DNA from: an uncultured Bacteroidales bacterium
GTDB taxonomy: Bacteria; Bacteroidota; Bacteroidia; Bacteroidales; Paludibacteraceae
Assembly (NCBI GenBank): GCA_946406195.1
Contig: CAMJJT010000004.1
Span: forward strand, 62,001 to 126,000
Direction of reading: 5' to 3'
Length of the DNA stretch: 64,000 nt
In this document: piece by piece, positions 24,815 to 34,388 of the stretch
How the letters are laid out: each line of letters begins with the position of its first letter
Numbering within the stretch: the stretch's first letter is position 1
Position numbers and translations under genes: made by a program
Notes under the pieces: generated by a model
Database searches by the model: none
What the model was told of the DNA's origin: nothing
The model's input: only the letters and a program-made list of their open reading frames with translations

Positions 24815-24843
24815 TGAAAATTAAAAATTAAAAATTAAAAATT
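24815..24843. repeat. ATTAAAA heptamer array between nadK and pdxJ
   Basis: Four contiguous copies of ATTAAAA/ATTGAAA, the cleanest 7-nt periodicity of the spacers. The surrounding 24775-24949 gap holds the divergent nadK and pdxJ promoters. Confidence 0.85.
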
Positions 24844-24895
24844 CGCCTTAAAAGGCATAAAAATGCACTTTTTGTAAAATATTATGTGCGCGCAC

Positions 24896-24926
24896 TTGCG
24901 TATATGAAAAAGTTTTTGTAACTTTG
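24896..24926 (+). promoter_or_regulatory. Promoter of pdxJ
   Basis: TTGCGTATATG at -33 and TAACTTTG (24919-24926) at -7, about 24 bases before the pdxJ ATG. Confidence 0.8.
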
Positions 24927-24949
24927 CCGCGATTTTTAATGCACAAATA

Positions 24950-25663
24950 ATGACGAAGTTAAGTGTTAATATCAACAAGGTAGCCACTTTGCGCAATGCG
25001 CGTGGAGGTAATCTGCCTGATGTTCAGCGTTTTGCAGTGGATTGCGAGTTGTTTGGAGCGCAAGGTATAACGGTTCATCCACGTCCGGATGAGCGTCATA
25101 TACGCAAAGAAGACGTGTATCAACTGAAGTCGATGGTAACAACGGAGCTTAATATTGAGGGTAATCCTACGGAGGAGTTCCTTGCGTTGGTGACGGATAT
25201 TCGTCCGACTCAGGTGACGTTAGTGCCGGATGATCCTTCTCAGCTCACGTCTAATCATGGTTGGGACACTCGTCGTCATTTGGATTTTCTGAAGGGTGTT
25301 GTGAACCAGTTGCATGCTTATAGGATGCGTGTGAGTATTTTTGTGGATCCCGATCCGGTGATGGTGGAATACGCCCTTCGTACAGGAGCGGACCGCGTGG
25401 AGCTCTATACGGGTCCATATGCGGAGATGTTTGAGAGTGATCCGAAAAAGGCGATTGAGAAATACCGCCCGGCAGCGATGAAAGCACACGAGTTGGGTCT
25501 GGGAATGAACGCCGGTCATGACCTGAATCTAAGGAATCTCAAGCCATTTATTCAGGCATTCCCGTGGACAGCAGAAGTGTCCATCGGACATGCTATCATC
25601 TGCGATGCCTTGTATTTGGGTATTCAAGAAACAATTCAGGAATATTTGGATTTACTGAAGTAA
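24950..25663 (+). CDS. pdxJ: Pyridoxine 5'-phosphate synthase
   Basis: The 237-residue TIM-barrel enzyme makes pyridoxine 5'-phosphate from 1-deoxyxylulose 5-phosphate and 3-amino-2-oxopropyl phosphate. Visible are [30 protein letters not shown] and [13 protein letters not shown], followed by [13 protein letters not shown]. The pdxJ-exbB-exbD-tonB order is common in Bacteroidetes. The 3' spacer (25664-25752) carries GCTTTGCTCG and GAAAATT words. Confidence 0.95.
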   Translation: MTKLSVNINKVATLRNARGGNLPDVQRFAVDCELFGAQGITVHPRPDERHIRKEDVYQLKSMVTTELNIEGNPTEEFLALVTDIRPTQVTLVPDDPSQLTSNHGWDTRRHLDFLKGVVNQLHAYRMRVSIFVDPDPVMVEYALRTGADRVELYTGPYAEMFESDPKKAIEKYRPAAMKAHELGLGMNAGHDLNLRNLKPFIQAFPWTAEVSIGHAIICDALYLGIQETIQEYLDLLK

Positions 25664-25752
25664 ATCGATAATTCTTATCTCGCTTTGCTCGAACGATTAT
25701 TTTCGAAAAGCGAAAATCTTGATAATTGAAAATTGAAAATTGAAAGATTTAT
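25664..25752. repeat. Spacer with inverted CGCTTTGCTCG part and GAAAATT heptamers
   Basis: The pdxJ-exbB gap has TCTCGCTTTGCTCGAACG, a TTTTCGAAAAGCGAAAAT part with internal TTTTCGAAAA symmetry, and three GAAAATT heptamers that end near the next ATG. Confidence 0.7.
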
Positions 25753-26442
25753 ATGCTTTTACAAATTGACACGGTTGCCGCTATTCAGGAAGAGTTAGCA
25801 ACCATCGAAGAAACAACACAGTCCATCAACCTTTGGGAAATGGCGCAGTACGGAGGTTGGATCATGATTATTCTGGCTATCCTTCTTGCCGGCGCTTGTT
25901 ATATCTTCATTGAGCGCCTGGTGGTGATCAAACAAGCCACTCGCGAAGATAAATCGTTCATGGATCGTATCCGCGATTATATCCATGAGGGTAAGATTGA
26001 TTCGGCGCTTAATCTCTGTCATCAGACAGACACTCCTTCCGCGCACATGATTGAGAAAGGAATCACGCGTATCGGTCGTCCGATGCAGGATGTGCAGGTG
26101 GCGGTGGAGAACGTCGGCAATATTGAAGTAGGACGTTTGGAGAAAGGTCTCGTAGTGCTGGCTACCGTAGCCGGAGGTGCTCCGATGTTGGGTTTCTTGG
26201 GCACAGTGCTCGGTATGGTTCAGACGTTCTATAACATGGCACAGACTTCGGGTGGAGTGATTGAGATGAGTGCTCTCTCCACGGGTATGTACCAAGCTAT
26301 GGTGACTACGATCGGTGGTCTGATTGTAGGTATCCTCGCTATGTTTGCATACAACTACCTCGTGGCGCTCATTGATCGCGTGGTTAGAATGCTTGAGAGC
26401 CGTACGATGGAATTCATGGATCTTCTTAACGAACCGGCGTAA
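25753..26442 (+). CDS. ExbB/TolQ/MotA-family proton channel protein
   Basis: The 229-residue inner-membrane protein has three membrane helices (about residues 33-55, 130-155 and 175-200) with the family core GRLEKGLVVLATVAGGAPMLGFLGTVLGMVQTF. It forms the proton channel that powers TonB-dependent transport. It precedes an ExbD/TolR and a TonB-like gene. Whether the system is Exb or Tol type cannot be decided; the TonB-like third gene favours Exb. Confidence 0.9.
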   Translation: MLLQIDTVAAIQEELATIEETTQSINLWEMAQYGGWIMIILAILLAGACYIFIERLVVIKQATREDKSFMDRIRDYIHEGKIDSALNLCHQTDTPSAHMIEKGITRIGRPMQDVQVAVENVGNIEVGRLEKGLVVLATVAGGAPMLGFLGTVLGMVQTFYNMAQTSGGVIEMSALSTGMYQAMVTTIGGLIVGILAMFAYNYLVALIDRVVRMLESRTMEFMDLLNEPA

Positions 26443-26588
26443 ACGAAATTGACGATTTGACGATTGACGAGGTACGATTGATTGTTCAATTGAGAATAAT
26501 TGACGATTGTCCGCCGCGTAAATCGTAAATAAAAATAAATCGTCAATAAATCGTAAATCTGTAAATAATAAATCTTTAAATTATATTT
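26443..26588 (+). repeat. Repeat-filled spacer before exbD (GACGATTG and AATCGTAAAT words)
   Basis: This 146-base gap is made almost entirely of the two words. Positions 26459-26484 are identical to the reverse complement of 2209-2234. Both copies lie between an upstream stop and a downstream ATG in the same transcriptional sense. Confidence 0.85.
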
Positions 26589-26999
26589 ATGTCGTTAAAG
26601 AAACGAAATAGGGTAGAAGCGACTTTTGCGATGAGTTCGATGACCGACTTGGTGTTCCTCTTACTCCTTTTCTTCGTCATGGCCTCCACGCTCTCTTCTC
26701 CCAATGATATAAAGATCAACTTGCCGCAATCGCGTGCGCAGCAGGTGACACGACCGCAGGTGGCGAAAGTGTCTATCGATAACCTCGGCAATTATTTCGT
26801 AGCAATAGGAAAGGATAAACCTGTGCCGGTTGATCCGGAGAATCTGGAGGGTTATCTGAGTCGTGTGCAGGCTTCGGATAGCACGATGTATATTGCGCTT
26901 CATGCGGATGAGGACGTGGCATATAAAGAGGTGGTACGCGTGCTTGACATTGCTAACGAACATAAAATGAAACTTGTAGTCGCTACTAAACGGCAATGA
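26589..26999 (+). CDS. ExbD/TolR-family biopolymer transport protein
   Basis: The 136-residue protein has one membrane helix near residues 17-38 with the proton-conducting Asp in SSMTDLVFLLLLFFVMAS. A periplasmic domain follows (ALHADEDVAYKEVVRVLDIANEHKMKLVVATKR). It partners the ExbB-like protein and overlaps the TonB-like gene by four bases. Confidence 0.9.
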   Translation: MSLKKRNRVEATFAMSSMTDLVFLLLLFFVMASTLSSPNDIKINLPQSRAQQVTRPQVAKVSIDNLGNYFVAIGKDKPVPVDPENLEGYLSRVQASDSTMYIALHADEDVAYKEVVRVLDIANEHKMKLVVATKRQ

Positions 27000-27808
27000 C
27001 GCAGAAGACAAAGCGACATATAATTGCTTCAGTAGGAACATTTCTTTTTATGCTCCTGCTGTTCCTTTTATTGTGGTTCGTTTATCTGTACGCTGCGGTC
27101 CCTGAGCAGGAAGAAGGTGTAGAGGTAGCGTTTGGTGAAGTGGAAGAAGCAGGTGGATACATGGCGGAGCAATCGGAAGCGATGCCTTTGCCGGCTCCGG
27201 AGCCATCAGCCCCATCGTCTGCTGCGGCTCCTTCGAATAACGACCTGATGACTCAGGAGGACGAAGCCACTTTAGCGCTGCGTCGCGAACAAGAGAAGAA
27301 AGAGCGTGAGCGTAAGCAAGCGGAAGCGGCGGAACGTCAGCGTCAGCGCGAAGAGCAGGCGCGATTAGAGGCGGAGCGCAAGGCACGTGAGGCCGCCGAA
27401 GCAGAGAAAAAGGCGAAAGAGGCAGAAGCGATAGCGAAAGCTAATCAGTTCGGTTCGCTCTTCGGTAACACAGGAAACACGGAAGGCTCCGGCGACAGTC
27501 AAGGTAACGGGCAGAAAGGTAATCCTGTGGGACACGGATCGGTGGGTGGTAACACATGGAGTCTCTCCGGACGAGGAATCAAAGGAACACTCCCTGCTCC
27601 TTCCAATAACTTCAAGCAGGAAGGAAAAGTGGTTATACAGATACGTGTGAACGCTGCAGGAAATGTAGTGAACGCTACTATCACCGGCGGAGACGTGTCG
27701 GATAAACAAACCCAACAACTCGCTCTTGAAGCGGCTCGCAAGGCGAAGTTCACGGAGGGCGAACATGATCAGATCGGAACAATCACCTATATATTTAAGT
27801 TAAATTAG
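26996..27808 (+). CDS. TonB-family energy transducer
   Basis: The 270-residue protein has an N-terminal membrane anchor (residues 9-33), a Pro/Ala-rich part, a long Arg/Glu/Ala-rich helix (about 95-145) and a C-terminal TonB-like domain with GKVVIQIRVNAAGNVVNATITGGDVSDKQTQQLALEAARKAKF. It should transmit proton-motive energy to outer-membrane receptors. The helical linker and ExbBD neighbours support the assignment; TolA is a less likely alternative. Confidence 0.87.
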   Translation: MTQKTKRHIIASVGTFLFMLLLFLLLWFVYLYAAVPEQEEGVEVAFGEVEEAGGYMAEQSEAMPLPAPEPSAPSSAAAPSNNDLMTQEDEATLALRREQEKKERERKQAEAAERQRQREEQARLEAERKAREAAEAEKKAKEAEAIAKANQFGSLFGNTGNTEGSGDSQGNGQKGNPVGHGSVGGNTWSLSGRGIKGTLPAPSNNFKQEGKVVIQIRVNAAGNVVNATITGGDVSDKQTQQLALEAARKAKFTEGEHDQIGTITYIFKLN

Positions 27809-27854
27809 GATTTAACATTTAAGATTTCAAATTTAAGATTTAGATTTTAGATTT
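27809..27854. repeat. TTTAAGA heptamer spacer before the DJ-1 gene
   Basis: Five degenerate copies of TTTAAGA/TTTAGAT fill the gap and end at the ATG of the next gene. Confidence 0.8.
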
Positions 27855-28382
27855 ATGAATTATCTGTTTTTAGACAATGGTTTCGAAGAAATCGAAGCAA
27901 TCACAACGATTGATTTGTTACGTCGCGCGGGAATCGCGTTGACTACGGTTTCCATCACGGGTAATCCGATGGTGCTTGGTGCGCATAATATCGCCGTTGA
28001 AGCGGATGGTGTGATCGAGCGCATTGACTTCTCGGACGCGGAGATGCTCATTCTTCCGGGCGGACAAACCAAACTCGGTGAGTGTTCTGCACTGTGCGAA
28101 CTGTTAGTGGAACATAACAACGCCAACAAACTGATTGCCGCTATCTGTGCCGCTCCGATGGTTCTCGGAAAACTCGGTATTCTCAAGGGCAAACAGGCAA
28201 CCTGTTATCCGGGTTGTCAGGAACCGTTGGGTGAGAGTTACGTAGGCGGATTAGTGGTGGAATCAAAGAATGTGATCACCGCTAAAGGTCCGGGTCTGAG
28301 TGCCGATTTCGCGTTCTGCATCATTGAGCGACTCAAAGGTTCAGACGTAGCAGACGCCGTATATGACGCTGCACAATATTAA
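27855..28382 (+). CDS. DJ-1/PfpI-family protein (YajL/ThiJ-like)
   Basis: The 175-residue protein has the family pattern: EEIEAITTIDLLRRAG with the conserved Glu, LILPGGQT and the nucleophile-elbow Cys in IAAICAAPMVLG (about C96). Related proteins act as glyoxalases or protein/nucleotide deglycases. The specific function is not determined by the sequence. Confidence 0.88.
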   Translation: MNYLFLDNGFEEIEAITTIDLLRRAGIALTTVSITGNPMVLGAHNIAVEADGVIERIDFSDAEMLILPGGQTKLGECSALCELLVEHNNANKLIAAICAAPMVLGKLGILKGKQATCYPGCQEPLGESYVGGLVVESKNVITAKGPGLSADFAFCIIERLKGSDVADAVYDAAQY

Positions 28383-28424
28383 GAAGAAATAAAAAAAATT
28401 AATATCATTAAACATTTATTTTCT

Positions 28425-29114
28425 ATGTGGTTAAAAGATTCATCTATCGGCCGTAAGTTTGTTATGGCTCTGAGTGGAGCAGCGTTGGTTTTCTTCCTGC
28501 TTTTCCACGGGTGTATGAACCTTGCGCTGGTGTTCAGCGAAGAGGCGTACAACGCTATCTGCCGTTTCCTCGGCGCTAACTGGTACGCAGTGATCGGTTC
28601 TATGGGAATCGCTTTCTTGGTGTTGGTACATTTCTGCTATGGTCTGTATTTGACCGTGCAGAACCGTGCAGCGCGTGGTAACGACCGTTACGCAGTAACG
28701 GACAAGAAGCAAGGTGTGACATGGGAGAGCGAGAACATGCTCGTGCTGGGTTTTATTATCCTGGGTTTCCTTTGCTTGCACCTCTACAATTTCTGGTACA
28801 AGATGCAGTTTGCAGAGTTGACCGGTATTGAAACCGGCGCTTTTGATCCGCAGAACGGAGCCGCTTATGTGAAAGCGCTGTTTACCGAGCCTGTTTGGGG
28901 TCAAGTGTATTGCGTGTTGTATCTGTTGTGGTTCGTTGTACTGTGGTTGCACCTCAATCACGGTGTGGGTTCGGCTATGACCTCCATGGGATTGAATAAC
29001 CTCAAATGGCAGAAACGCGTTGAGGTGATCAGCACGGTAATGGCAACCCTCGTTGTACTGCCGTTCGCTGTAGTAGTGCTTTATTATTTAGGCATGGGAA
29101 TAGCTATGCTTTAA
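28425..29114 (+). CDS. Succinate dehydrogenase/fumarate reductase cytochrome b subunit
   Basis: The 229-residue membrane subunit has five helices and likely haem-ligating His residues (FHGCMNLAL, VHFCYGLY, LHLYNFWY and WLHLNHGVGSAM). It belongs to the single-subunit cytochrome b type found with Bacteroidetes and epsilon-proteobacterial Frd/Sdh. It anchors the FrdA/FrdB pair that follows and exchanges electrons with menaquinone. Confidence 0.92.
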   Translation: MWLKDSSIGRKFVMALSGAALVFFLLFHGCMNLALVFSEEAYNAICRFLGANWYAVIGSMGIAFLVLVHFCYGLYLTVQNRAARGNDRYAVTDKKQGVTWESENMLVLGFIILGFLCLHLYNFWYKMQFAELTGIETGAFDPQNGAAYVKALFTEPVWGQVYCVLYLLWFVVLWLHLNHGVGSAMTSMGLNNLKWQKRVEVISTVMATLVVLPFAVVVLYYLGMGIAML

Positions 29115-29148
29115 TTTGAAGATTTGAACATTCAAAGATTTGAAGATT

Positions 29149-31314
29149 ATGGCAAAGAAAGAAGAGATATTAGACGCTGCGAAGAAAGTAGCAGTAAAGG
29201 CAGCTGAGGCAGCGCTGGACGTTGCAGGCAAAGTGCTGGACAAAGCCGCAGAAGCTTTAGAGGAAGCCAAAGAAGCACCGAAAGCAGAAGAGGCAGCTCC
29301 GGCAGAGGCTCCTAAAGCAGAGACCAAACCGGCTGCTAAGAAAGAGGCAAAGGTGATCACCCCGAAGGACGCTAAGATCCCTGAAGGACCGCTGGAGCTC
29401 AAGTGGACGAACTACAAGAACCACCAGAAACTGGTGAACCCTGCTAACAAACGTCGTCTGGACGTCATCGTAGTAGGTACCGGTCTGGCTGGTGCGAGTG
29501 CTGCGGCTTCGTTGGCAGAGATGGGCTTCAACGTGCTGAACTTCTGTATTCAGGACAGCCCGCGTCGTGCGCACTCGATTGCTGCACAGGGTGGTATCAA
29601 CGCAGCGAAGAACTACCAGAACGATGGTGATAGCGTTTATCGTCTGTACTATGATACGATCAAAGGTGGTGACTACCGCGCTCGTGAGGCGAACGTCTAT
29701 CGTCTGGCAGAGGTAAGTAATAATATCATCGACCAGTGCGTGGCACAGGGTGTTCCTTTCGCACGCGAATACGGCGGTCTGCTGGACAACCGTTCTTTCG
29801 GAGGCGCACAGGTGAGCCGTACGTTCTACGCGAAAGGTCAGACCGGTCAGCAGTTACTGCTCGGCGCTTATAGCGCATTGAGCCGCCAGATCGGTAAGGG
29901 CAAAGTGAAGATGTACACCCGCTATGAGATGTTAGATATCGTGATGATTGCTGACGAGAACGGCGAGAAACGTGCGCGTGGTATCATCGCTCGTAACCTC
30001 GTTACCGGTCGCATCGAGCGCTTCTTCGCGCACGCTGTGGTGGTTGGTTCCGGTGGTTACGGAAACACGTTCTTCCTGAGCACGAACGCGATGGCAAGTA
30101 ACGGTTCGGCAGCTATGCAGATGTATCGTCACGGCGCTTATTTCGCTAACCCCTGCTACGCACAGATCCACCCGACCTGTATTCCGAAACACGGCGATTT
30201 CCAGAGTAAGCTGACGCTGATGTCGGAGTCGCTGCGTAACGACGGACGTATCTGGGTTCCGAAGAAACTGGAGGACGCAAAACGTCTGCAAGCAGGCGAG
30301 ATTAAGGGACGTGATATCCCTGAAGAAGATCGCGATTACTACTTGGAGCGTCGCTATCCGGCGTTCGGTAACCTCGTTCCGCGTGACGTAGCTTCGCGTG
30401 CCGCTAAGGAGCGTTGCGACAAAGGATACGGAGTAAACAATACCGGTCTCGCGGTATTCCTAGACTTTAGCGACGCTATCCAGCGACTTGGAAAGGATGT
30501 AGTGGCTCAGAAATACGGTAATCTCTTCCAGATGTATGAGAAGATCGTGGATGAGAACCCGTACGAGAACCCGATGATGATCTTCCCGGCTATCCACTAC
30601 ACGATGGGTGGTATCTGGGTGGACTACGAGCTCCAAACTTCCGTTAAGGGTCTGTTCTGTATCGGTGAGGCGAACTTCTCCGACCACGGTGCCAACCGTT
30701 TGGGTGCTTCGGCGTTGATGCAAGGTTTGGCTGACGGTTACTTCGTACTGCCGTACACCATCCAGAATTATCTGAGTGACCAGATCGGCGTACCCCGAAT
30801 GAGTACTGATCTGCCAGAGTTTGCTGAAGCAGAGAAAGCGGTTCAGGACAAGATTGACAAACTGATGGCTATCCAAGGTAAGCGTTCGGTAGATTCGATT
30901 CATAAAGAGCTGGGTCTTATCATGTGGGACTTCGTAGGTATGGGTCGTACGGCTGAGGGCTTGAAGGAAGGTATCAAGAAGATCGATGCTATCAAGAAGG
31001 AGTTCTGGACGAATGTTTATATCCCGGGTGAGGCAAACAGCCTGAATAACGAGTTGGAGAAAGCACTTCGTCTGGCAGACTTCATCGAAATCGGTCGTCT
31101 GATGGCAGTAGATGCTCTTCATCGTGAGGAGTCCTGCGGTGGTCACTTCCGCGAGGAATACCAGACGCCGGAAGGTGAGGCACTCCGCCAAGATGACAAG
31201 TTCAGCTATGTAGGTTGTTGGAAATATACCGGCGAAGACAGCGAGCCTGAACTTATCAAGGAGCCGCTGGATTATGAGTTCACGGAACGTAAAACACGTA
31301 ACTACAAGAATTAA
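29149..31314 (+). CDS. Fumarate reductase/succinate dehydrogenase flavoprotein with extra N-terminal region
   Basis: The 721-residue catalytic subunit has the FAD loop [21 protein letters not shown], the covalent-FAD block [19 protein letters not shown], the active-site Arg region and [21 protein letters not shown] at 29149 is chosen; an upstream TTG at 29140 is in frame. The first ~75 residues are an Ala/Lys/Glu-rich segment ([20 protein letters not shown] and [17 protein letters not shown] types) before the usual [19 protein letters not shown] start. I do not know this extension from the family. A GATTTGAA-word repeat precedes the ATG. Confidence 0.92.
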   Translation: MAKKEEILDAAKKVAVKAAEAALDVAGKVLDKAAEALEEAKEAPKAEEAAPAEAPKAETKPAAKKEAKVITPKDAKIPEGPLELKWTNYKNHQKLVNPANKRRLDVIVVGTGLAGASAAASLAEMGFNVLNFCIQDSPRRAHSIAAQGGINAAKNYQNDGDSVYRLYYDTIKGGDYRAREANVYRLAEVSNNIIDQCVAQGVPFAREYGGLLDNRSFGGAQVSRTFYAKGQTGQQLLLGAYSALSRQIGKGKVKMYTRYEMLDIVMIADENGEKRARGIIARNLVTGRIERFFAHAVVVGSGGYGNTFFLSTNAMASNGSAAMQMYRHGAYFANPCYAQIHPTCIPKHGDFQSKLTLMSESLRNDGRIWVPKKLEDAKRLQAGEIKGRDIPEEDRDYYLERRYPAFGNLVPRDVASRAAKERCDKGYGVNNTGLAVFLDFSDAIQRLGKDVVAQKYGNLFQMYEKIVDENPYENPMMIFPAIHYTMGGIWVDYELQTSVKGLFCIGEANFSDHGANRLGASALMQGLADGYFVLPYTIQNYLSDQIGVPRMSTDLPEFAEAEKAVQDKIDKLMAIQGKRSVDSIHKELGLIMWDFVGMGRTAEGLKEGIKKIDAIKKEFWTNVYIPGEANSLNNELEKALRLADFIEIGRLMAVDALHREESCGGHFREEYQTPEGEALRQDDKFSYVGCWKYTGEDSEPELIKEPLDYEFTERKTRNYKN

Positions 31315-31316
31315 TT

Positions 31317-32072
31317 ATGGATCAGTATATTGATATTAAGGTTCGTGTTTGGAGACAAGCAGGACCTAAGGCACAAGGTCATTTTGAGACATACGACCTG
31401 AAGCATGTTTTCCAAGGCGCTTCGTTCTTGGAGATGATAGATATTCTCAACGAGCAACTTGTTGCTGAGCACAAAGACCCTGTAACGTACGATCACGACT
31501 GCCGTGAGGGTATCTGCGGTATGTGCTCGATGTACGTGAATGGTCACCCGCACGGACCAGACAGCGCGATTACCACTTGCCAGCTGCATATGCGTAAGTT
31601 CAAAGATGGTGAGACGATTACCGTTGAACCGTGGCGTAGCCGTGCGTTCCCTGTGATTAAGGACCTTATGGTTGATCGCGGTGCGTACGACAAGATCATG
31701 CAGGCAGGCGGATTCGTGAGCGTTAACACCGGCGGTGTACCTGACGCGAACGCTATACCTATTCCGAAGCCGGTAGCAGACGAAGCCATGGACGCAGCAA
31801 GTTGTATCGGTTGCGGTGCGTGTGCGGCAGCTTGTAAAAACGGTTCGGCAATGCTCTTCGTCGCTGCTAAGGTTAGCCAGTTGGCTCTTCTGCCGCAAGG
31901 TAAGATCGAGGCTGCAGCTCGTGCAAAAGCGATGGTAGCTAAGATGGATGAGCTTGGTTTCGGTAACTGTACGAACACCGGCGCTTGTGCCGCTGAGTGT
32001 CCGAAGAGTGTGAGCCTTGCGAACATCGCACGTCTCAACCGTGAGTTCCTTGCTGCAAAGTTCAAGGATTAA
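31317..32072 (+). CDS. Fumarate reductase/succinate dehydrogenase iron-sulfur subunit
   Basis: The 251-residue protein carries the [2Fe-2S] motif [15 protein letters not shown] and a second [3Fe-4S]/[4Fe-4S] set ([14 protein letters not shown] and [15 protein letters not shown]). It starts two bases after the flavoprotein stop and is followed by a strong terminator, so it is the last gene of the three-gene operon. Confidence 0.95.
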   Translation: MDQYIDIKVRVWRQAGPKAQGHFETYDLKHVFQGASFLEMIDILNEQLVAEHKDPVTYDHDCREGICGMCSMYVNGHPHGPDSAITTCQLHMRKFKDGETITVEPWRSRAFPVIKDLMVDRGAYDKIMQAGGFVSVNTGGVPDANAIPIPKPVADEAMDAASCIGCGACAAACKNGSAMLFVAAKVSQLALLPQGKIEAAARAKAMVAKMDELGFGNCTNTGACAAECPKSVSLANIARLNREFLAAKFKD

Positions 32073-32078
32073 TATGGT

Positions 32079-32098
32079 ATCAGCCAAGCTTGGCTGAT
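32079..32098. repeat. Perfect 20-bp palindrome after the Frd operon
   Basis: ATCAGCCAAGCTTGGCTGAT is fully self-complementary. It lies between the frdB-type stop and the terminator. It may be part of a two-stem terminator or an RNase/protein site. Confidence 0.7.
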
Positions 32099-32104
32099 AA
32101 ATAT

Positions 32105-32136
32105 AAAAATGGCGGCTCAATGGAGTCGCCATTTTT
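32105..32136. terminator. Bidirectional Rho-independent terminator
   Basis: AAAAATGGCGGCTC and GAGTCGCCATTTTT pair (one G-U) around AATG. A and T runs on both sides fit termination of both the plus-strand Frd operon and the convergent pectate lyase gene. Confidence 0.88.
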
Positions 32137-32170
32137 GATGTATGTATGATTTGATGTATGCGAGGAATCT

Positions 32171-33817
32171 TTATTCTGTGCGCGTACCTATTATAGAATA
32201 AGTCTTTCCATCGCGGAGAATCAGGAACTGACCGTTGCGGAGCACCTTCGTACAGCGCATATCTTTCGTTCCTATATTCTCTATGCCAGTAGCGGAGCTG
32301 ACGAGCTCGAAGCATACTTGGCTGATTTGCGTACCGGTGCTTGCTGAACGCTGGATGGTGAACGACTTAGCTTTCGCCGGAGCGGTTAGTTGAACTACTT
32401 CTTTCTCAGGACCGGAGATGTTGTACTTGGTGTTCGTTTCGTTGTTCCAATGATAGGCGACCGTGTTCTTGGTGTCAGCCCATCCTGGAATTGTTACATC
32501 GAAGGAGACGGATTGAATAGTTGTCTCATATGCCGAGAAATCAAAGGAAATAAAGTCGTTGTTCGACCCAAGGTTTAAGTGTCCATTTTTCCAGCCGCTG
32601 GAGTTGTGCGTGAAGTTGGTAGTGATCACTATATTCTGAAACTCTGCCGGAATACCGCCATTTGCGGTCGTCGGCTCTTCGGCTAAACCCAAGTTAATGC
32701 AGCAATCTCCGCTCACCGGTCCGACAGGTCCAATAGGAGGCATGTCTCCTCCATCGCAGCTTGAGCTCACTTCTCCGCTCTCCGTTAGACTCAGCGTAGC
32801 GCCTGAGCCGCAGGAGGTGTTGGTTACATAGTTTTTTGCGGTAGCGGCGCTCAAAGCGTCGTAGCTGTAAGTAGGTGCGTTAACCGGAGTGGAAGAGCTG
32901 GCAGGTAAGTTGCCTGTGCAGTTGATGAACGTGCAGTAGTTGGTTGAGCCGCTAAAGGGATTCCAGATGTCTTTGGCAGTATTTGCTTTGCCGGCAAACG
33001 TACAGCTCTCGAAATAGCATTTTGCATTCTCGGGACCGACGTAGTAATCCGCAACGGAGGAGTTCCAGTAGCAGTTGAGAAAATGCAACTCGCAGTTTCG
33101 GCAACGGGTCATTCGCTGCTTGCAGCCCTGATCCCACCAGCAGAAAGCATAAGTGATGTTATAGGTTCCATCGGCTGGTTTCTGGCTCGAAGAGGAACCG
33201 ATAAGGTTAGAGAATCGGTGGTCATCTGTCAGTTTCTTGCACGCGTCGTCGCTCAAGTCGCATTCACGTGCGCGAGGTGCTTTTAGGTAGCGGAAACGAC
33301 ACCAACTAACCGTGATATTATCCGATAAACTTTTGATATCGAAGTTACCATCCATGCCATCTTGAAAATCGCAGTGGTCTACCCACGCATTAGTCACGTC
33401 TTCAAAGCATAGATTATCATTACCATCTATATCATAAGCCCCCGGACCTACAAATGTCAGATTCCGGAGAATGAGGTTGTCAGTTCGTTTAAAAAATAAT
33501 ATTCCGGACTCATTCTTGTTTTGTTTGTCACTAATCAATTTCACACCCGGCAGTGCCATGATTGTCAGGTTGGAAGCGTCCTGAATAGTAACCATGGAAG
33601 TGAACGTCAGATCTTGCGTAATAACCACCACTTTGTTGCTTTGTTTATTTATAGCAGAAGCGAGCTGACTGACATTATTAACTATTGTTACAGATGCATC
33701 CCCTCCTCCGGTGACGTTTGAACCGGCGTAGCCCCAAGAGGATGGAGCACAGTAGTTGAAAGCGGAAAGGCTTACTGTTATAGCGCACAGGGCGCTTAAA
33801 AGAAAGAGTCGTTTCAT
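32171..33817 (-). CDS. Secreted pectate lyase-like protein with T9SS-type C-terminus
   Basis: The 548-residue protein has a signal peptide (MKRLFLLSALCAITVSLSA) and a PL1-like right-handed beta-helix: VVVITQDLTF, LRNLTFVG, AWVDHCDFQDGMDGNFDIK and SVADYYVG. A beta-sandwich part follows. The tail (TKVLRNGQFLILRDGKTYSIIG) resembles the Bacteroidales type IX sorting domain. It probably cuts polygalacturonate at the cell surface. ATG at 33817 is chosen for the signal peptide; 33841 is another in-frame ATG. The PL1 subfamily is not certain. Confidence 0.85.
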   Translation of the reverse strand: MKRLFLLSALCAITVSLSAFNYCAPSSWGYAGSNVTGGGDASVTIVNNVSQLASAINKQSNKVVVITQDLTFTSMVTIQDASNLTIMALPGVKLISDKQNKNESGILFFKRTDNLILRNLTFVGPGAYDIDGNDNLCFEDVTNAWVDHCDFQDGMDGNFDIKSLSDNITVSWCRFRYLKAPRARECDLSDDACKKLTDDHRFSNLIGSSSSQKPADGTYNITYAFCWWDQGCKQRMTRCRNCELHFLNCYWNSSVADYYVGPENAKCYFESCTFAGKANTAKDIWNPFSGSTNYCTFINCTGNLPASSSTPVNAPTYSYDALSAATAKNYVTNTSCGSGATLSLTESGEVSSSCDGGDMPPIGPVGPVSGDCCINLGLAEEPTTANGGIPAEFQNIVITTNFTHNSSGWKNGHLNLGSNNDFISFDFSAYETTIQSVSFDVTIPGWADTKNTVAYHWNNETNTKYNISGPEKEVVQLTAPAKAKSFTIQRSASTGTQISQVCFELVSSATGIENIGTKDMRCTKVLRNGQFLILRDGKTYSIIGTRTE

Positions 33818-33834
33818 ATGAAGTGTTGATTTAT

Positions 33835-34245
33835 TTACCATTTAGCAAGAGCTTTTTCTTCTTTTTCGGTCATCTGGACTTTTGTTTCCGGCGTTTTGTC
33901 GCCTTGCCCCGTTAGATGCAGTACACCATGGATGATGATTCGCAGTAACTCGTCCTCAAAACGGACTCCGACCATCTGAGCATTGGAGCGGACCGTGTCC
34001 AGAGAGATGAAGATGTCTCCGTTGAGAGTTGAGGCGGTGGAATAGTCGAAAGTGATGACATCGGTGTAGTAGTCGTGGTTCAGGAACTCGCGGTTGAGCT
34101 CTAACTCCCGCTCGTCGGAGCAGAAGATATAGTTGATGTTTCCCACGGCGAAACCATAATCAGCGGCTACCGAGCGAATCCAACGAGTCACCTTGCGCTC
34201 ATCGAGTGCAGGCATTTCTATACTATCCGCTATGAATGATACCAT
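33835..34245 (-). CDS. ybeY: Endoribonuclease YbeY, rRNA maturation
   Basis: The 136-residue metallo-RNase processes 16S rRNA 3' ends. The zinc motif is present as IIHGVLHLTGQGDKT: the first two His are seen and the third position is replaced by the GQGDK form that I believe is usual in Bacteroidetes. The N-terminal part has YIFCSDERELELNREFLNHDYYTDVITFDY. It lies directly upstream of the pectate lyase gene (stop and ATG overlap if the longer lyase start is used). Confidence 0.9.
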   Translation of the reverse strand: MVSFIADSIEMPALDERKVTRWIRSVAADYGFAVGNINYIFCSDERELELNREFLNHDYYTDVITFDYSTASTLNGDIFISLDTVRSNAQMVGVRFEDELLRIIIHGVLHLTGQGDKTPETKVQMTEKEEKALAKW

Positions 34246-34388
34246 ATTTATCCTATAATTATTCCGAAAGTCCTCCGGTAATAGCTAACTAATATCTAAC
34301 TAATCTCTAACGTTTCACTCGGAAATGGCCTCTCTTTATTCCGTTGGTATTATATATAAATATATAATACTGGCTGTTTTTACTTTTT

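Noticed and set aside
31311..32315. 334-codon minus-strand frame opposite the iron-sulfur subunit gene
   Set aside because: It would cross the bidirectional terminator and lies opposite a conserved gene; judged a shadow.
34347..34370. AT-only inverted repeat before the SpmA/SpmB-like gene end as a terminator
   Set aside because: The 10-bp arms are all A/T except the end pair and no T run follows on either strand; thermodynamically weak.
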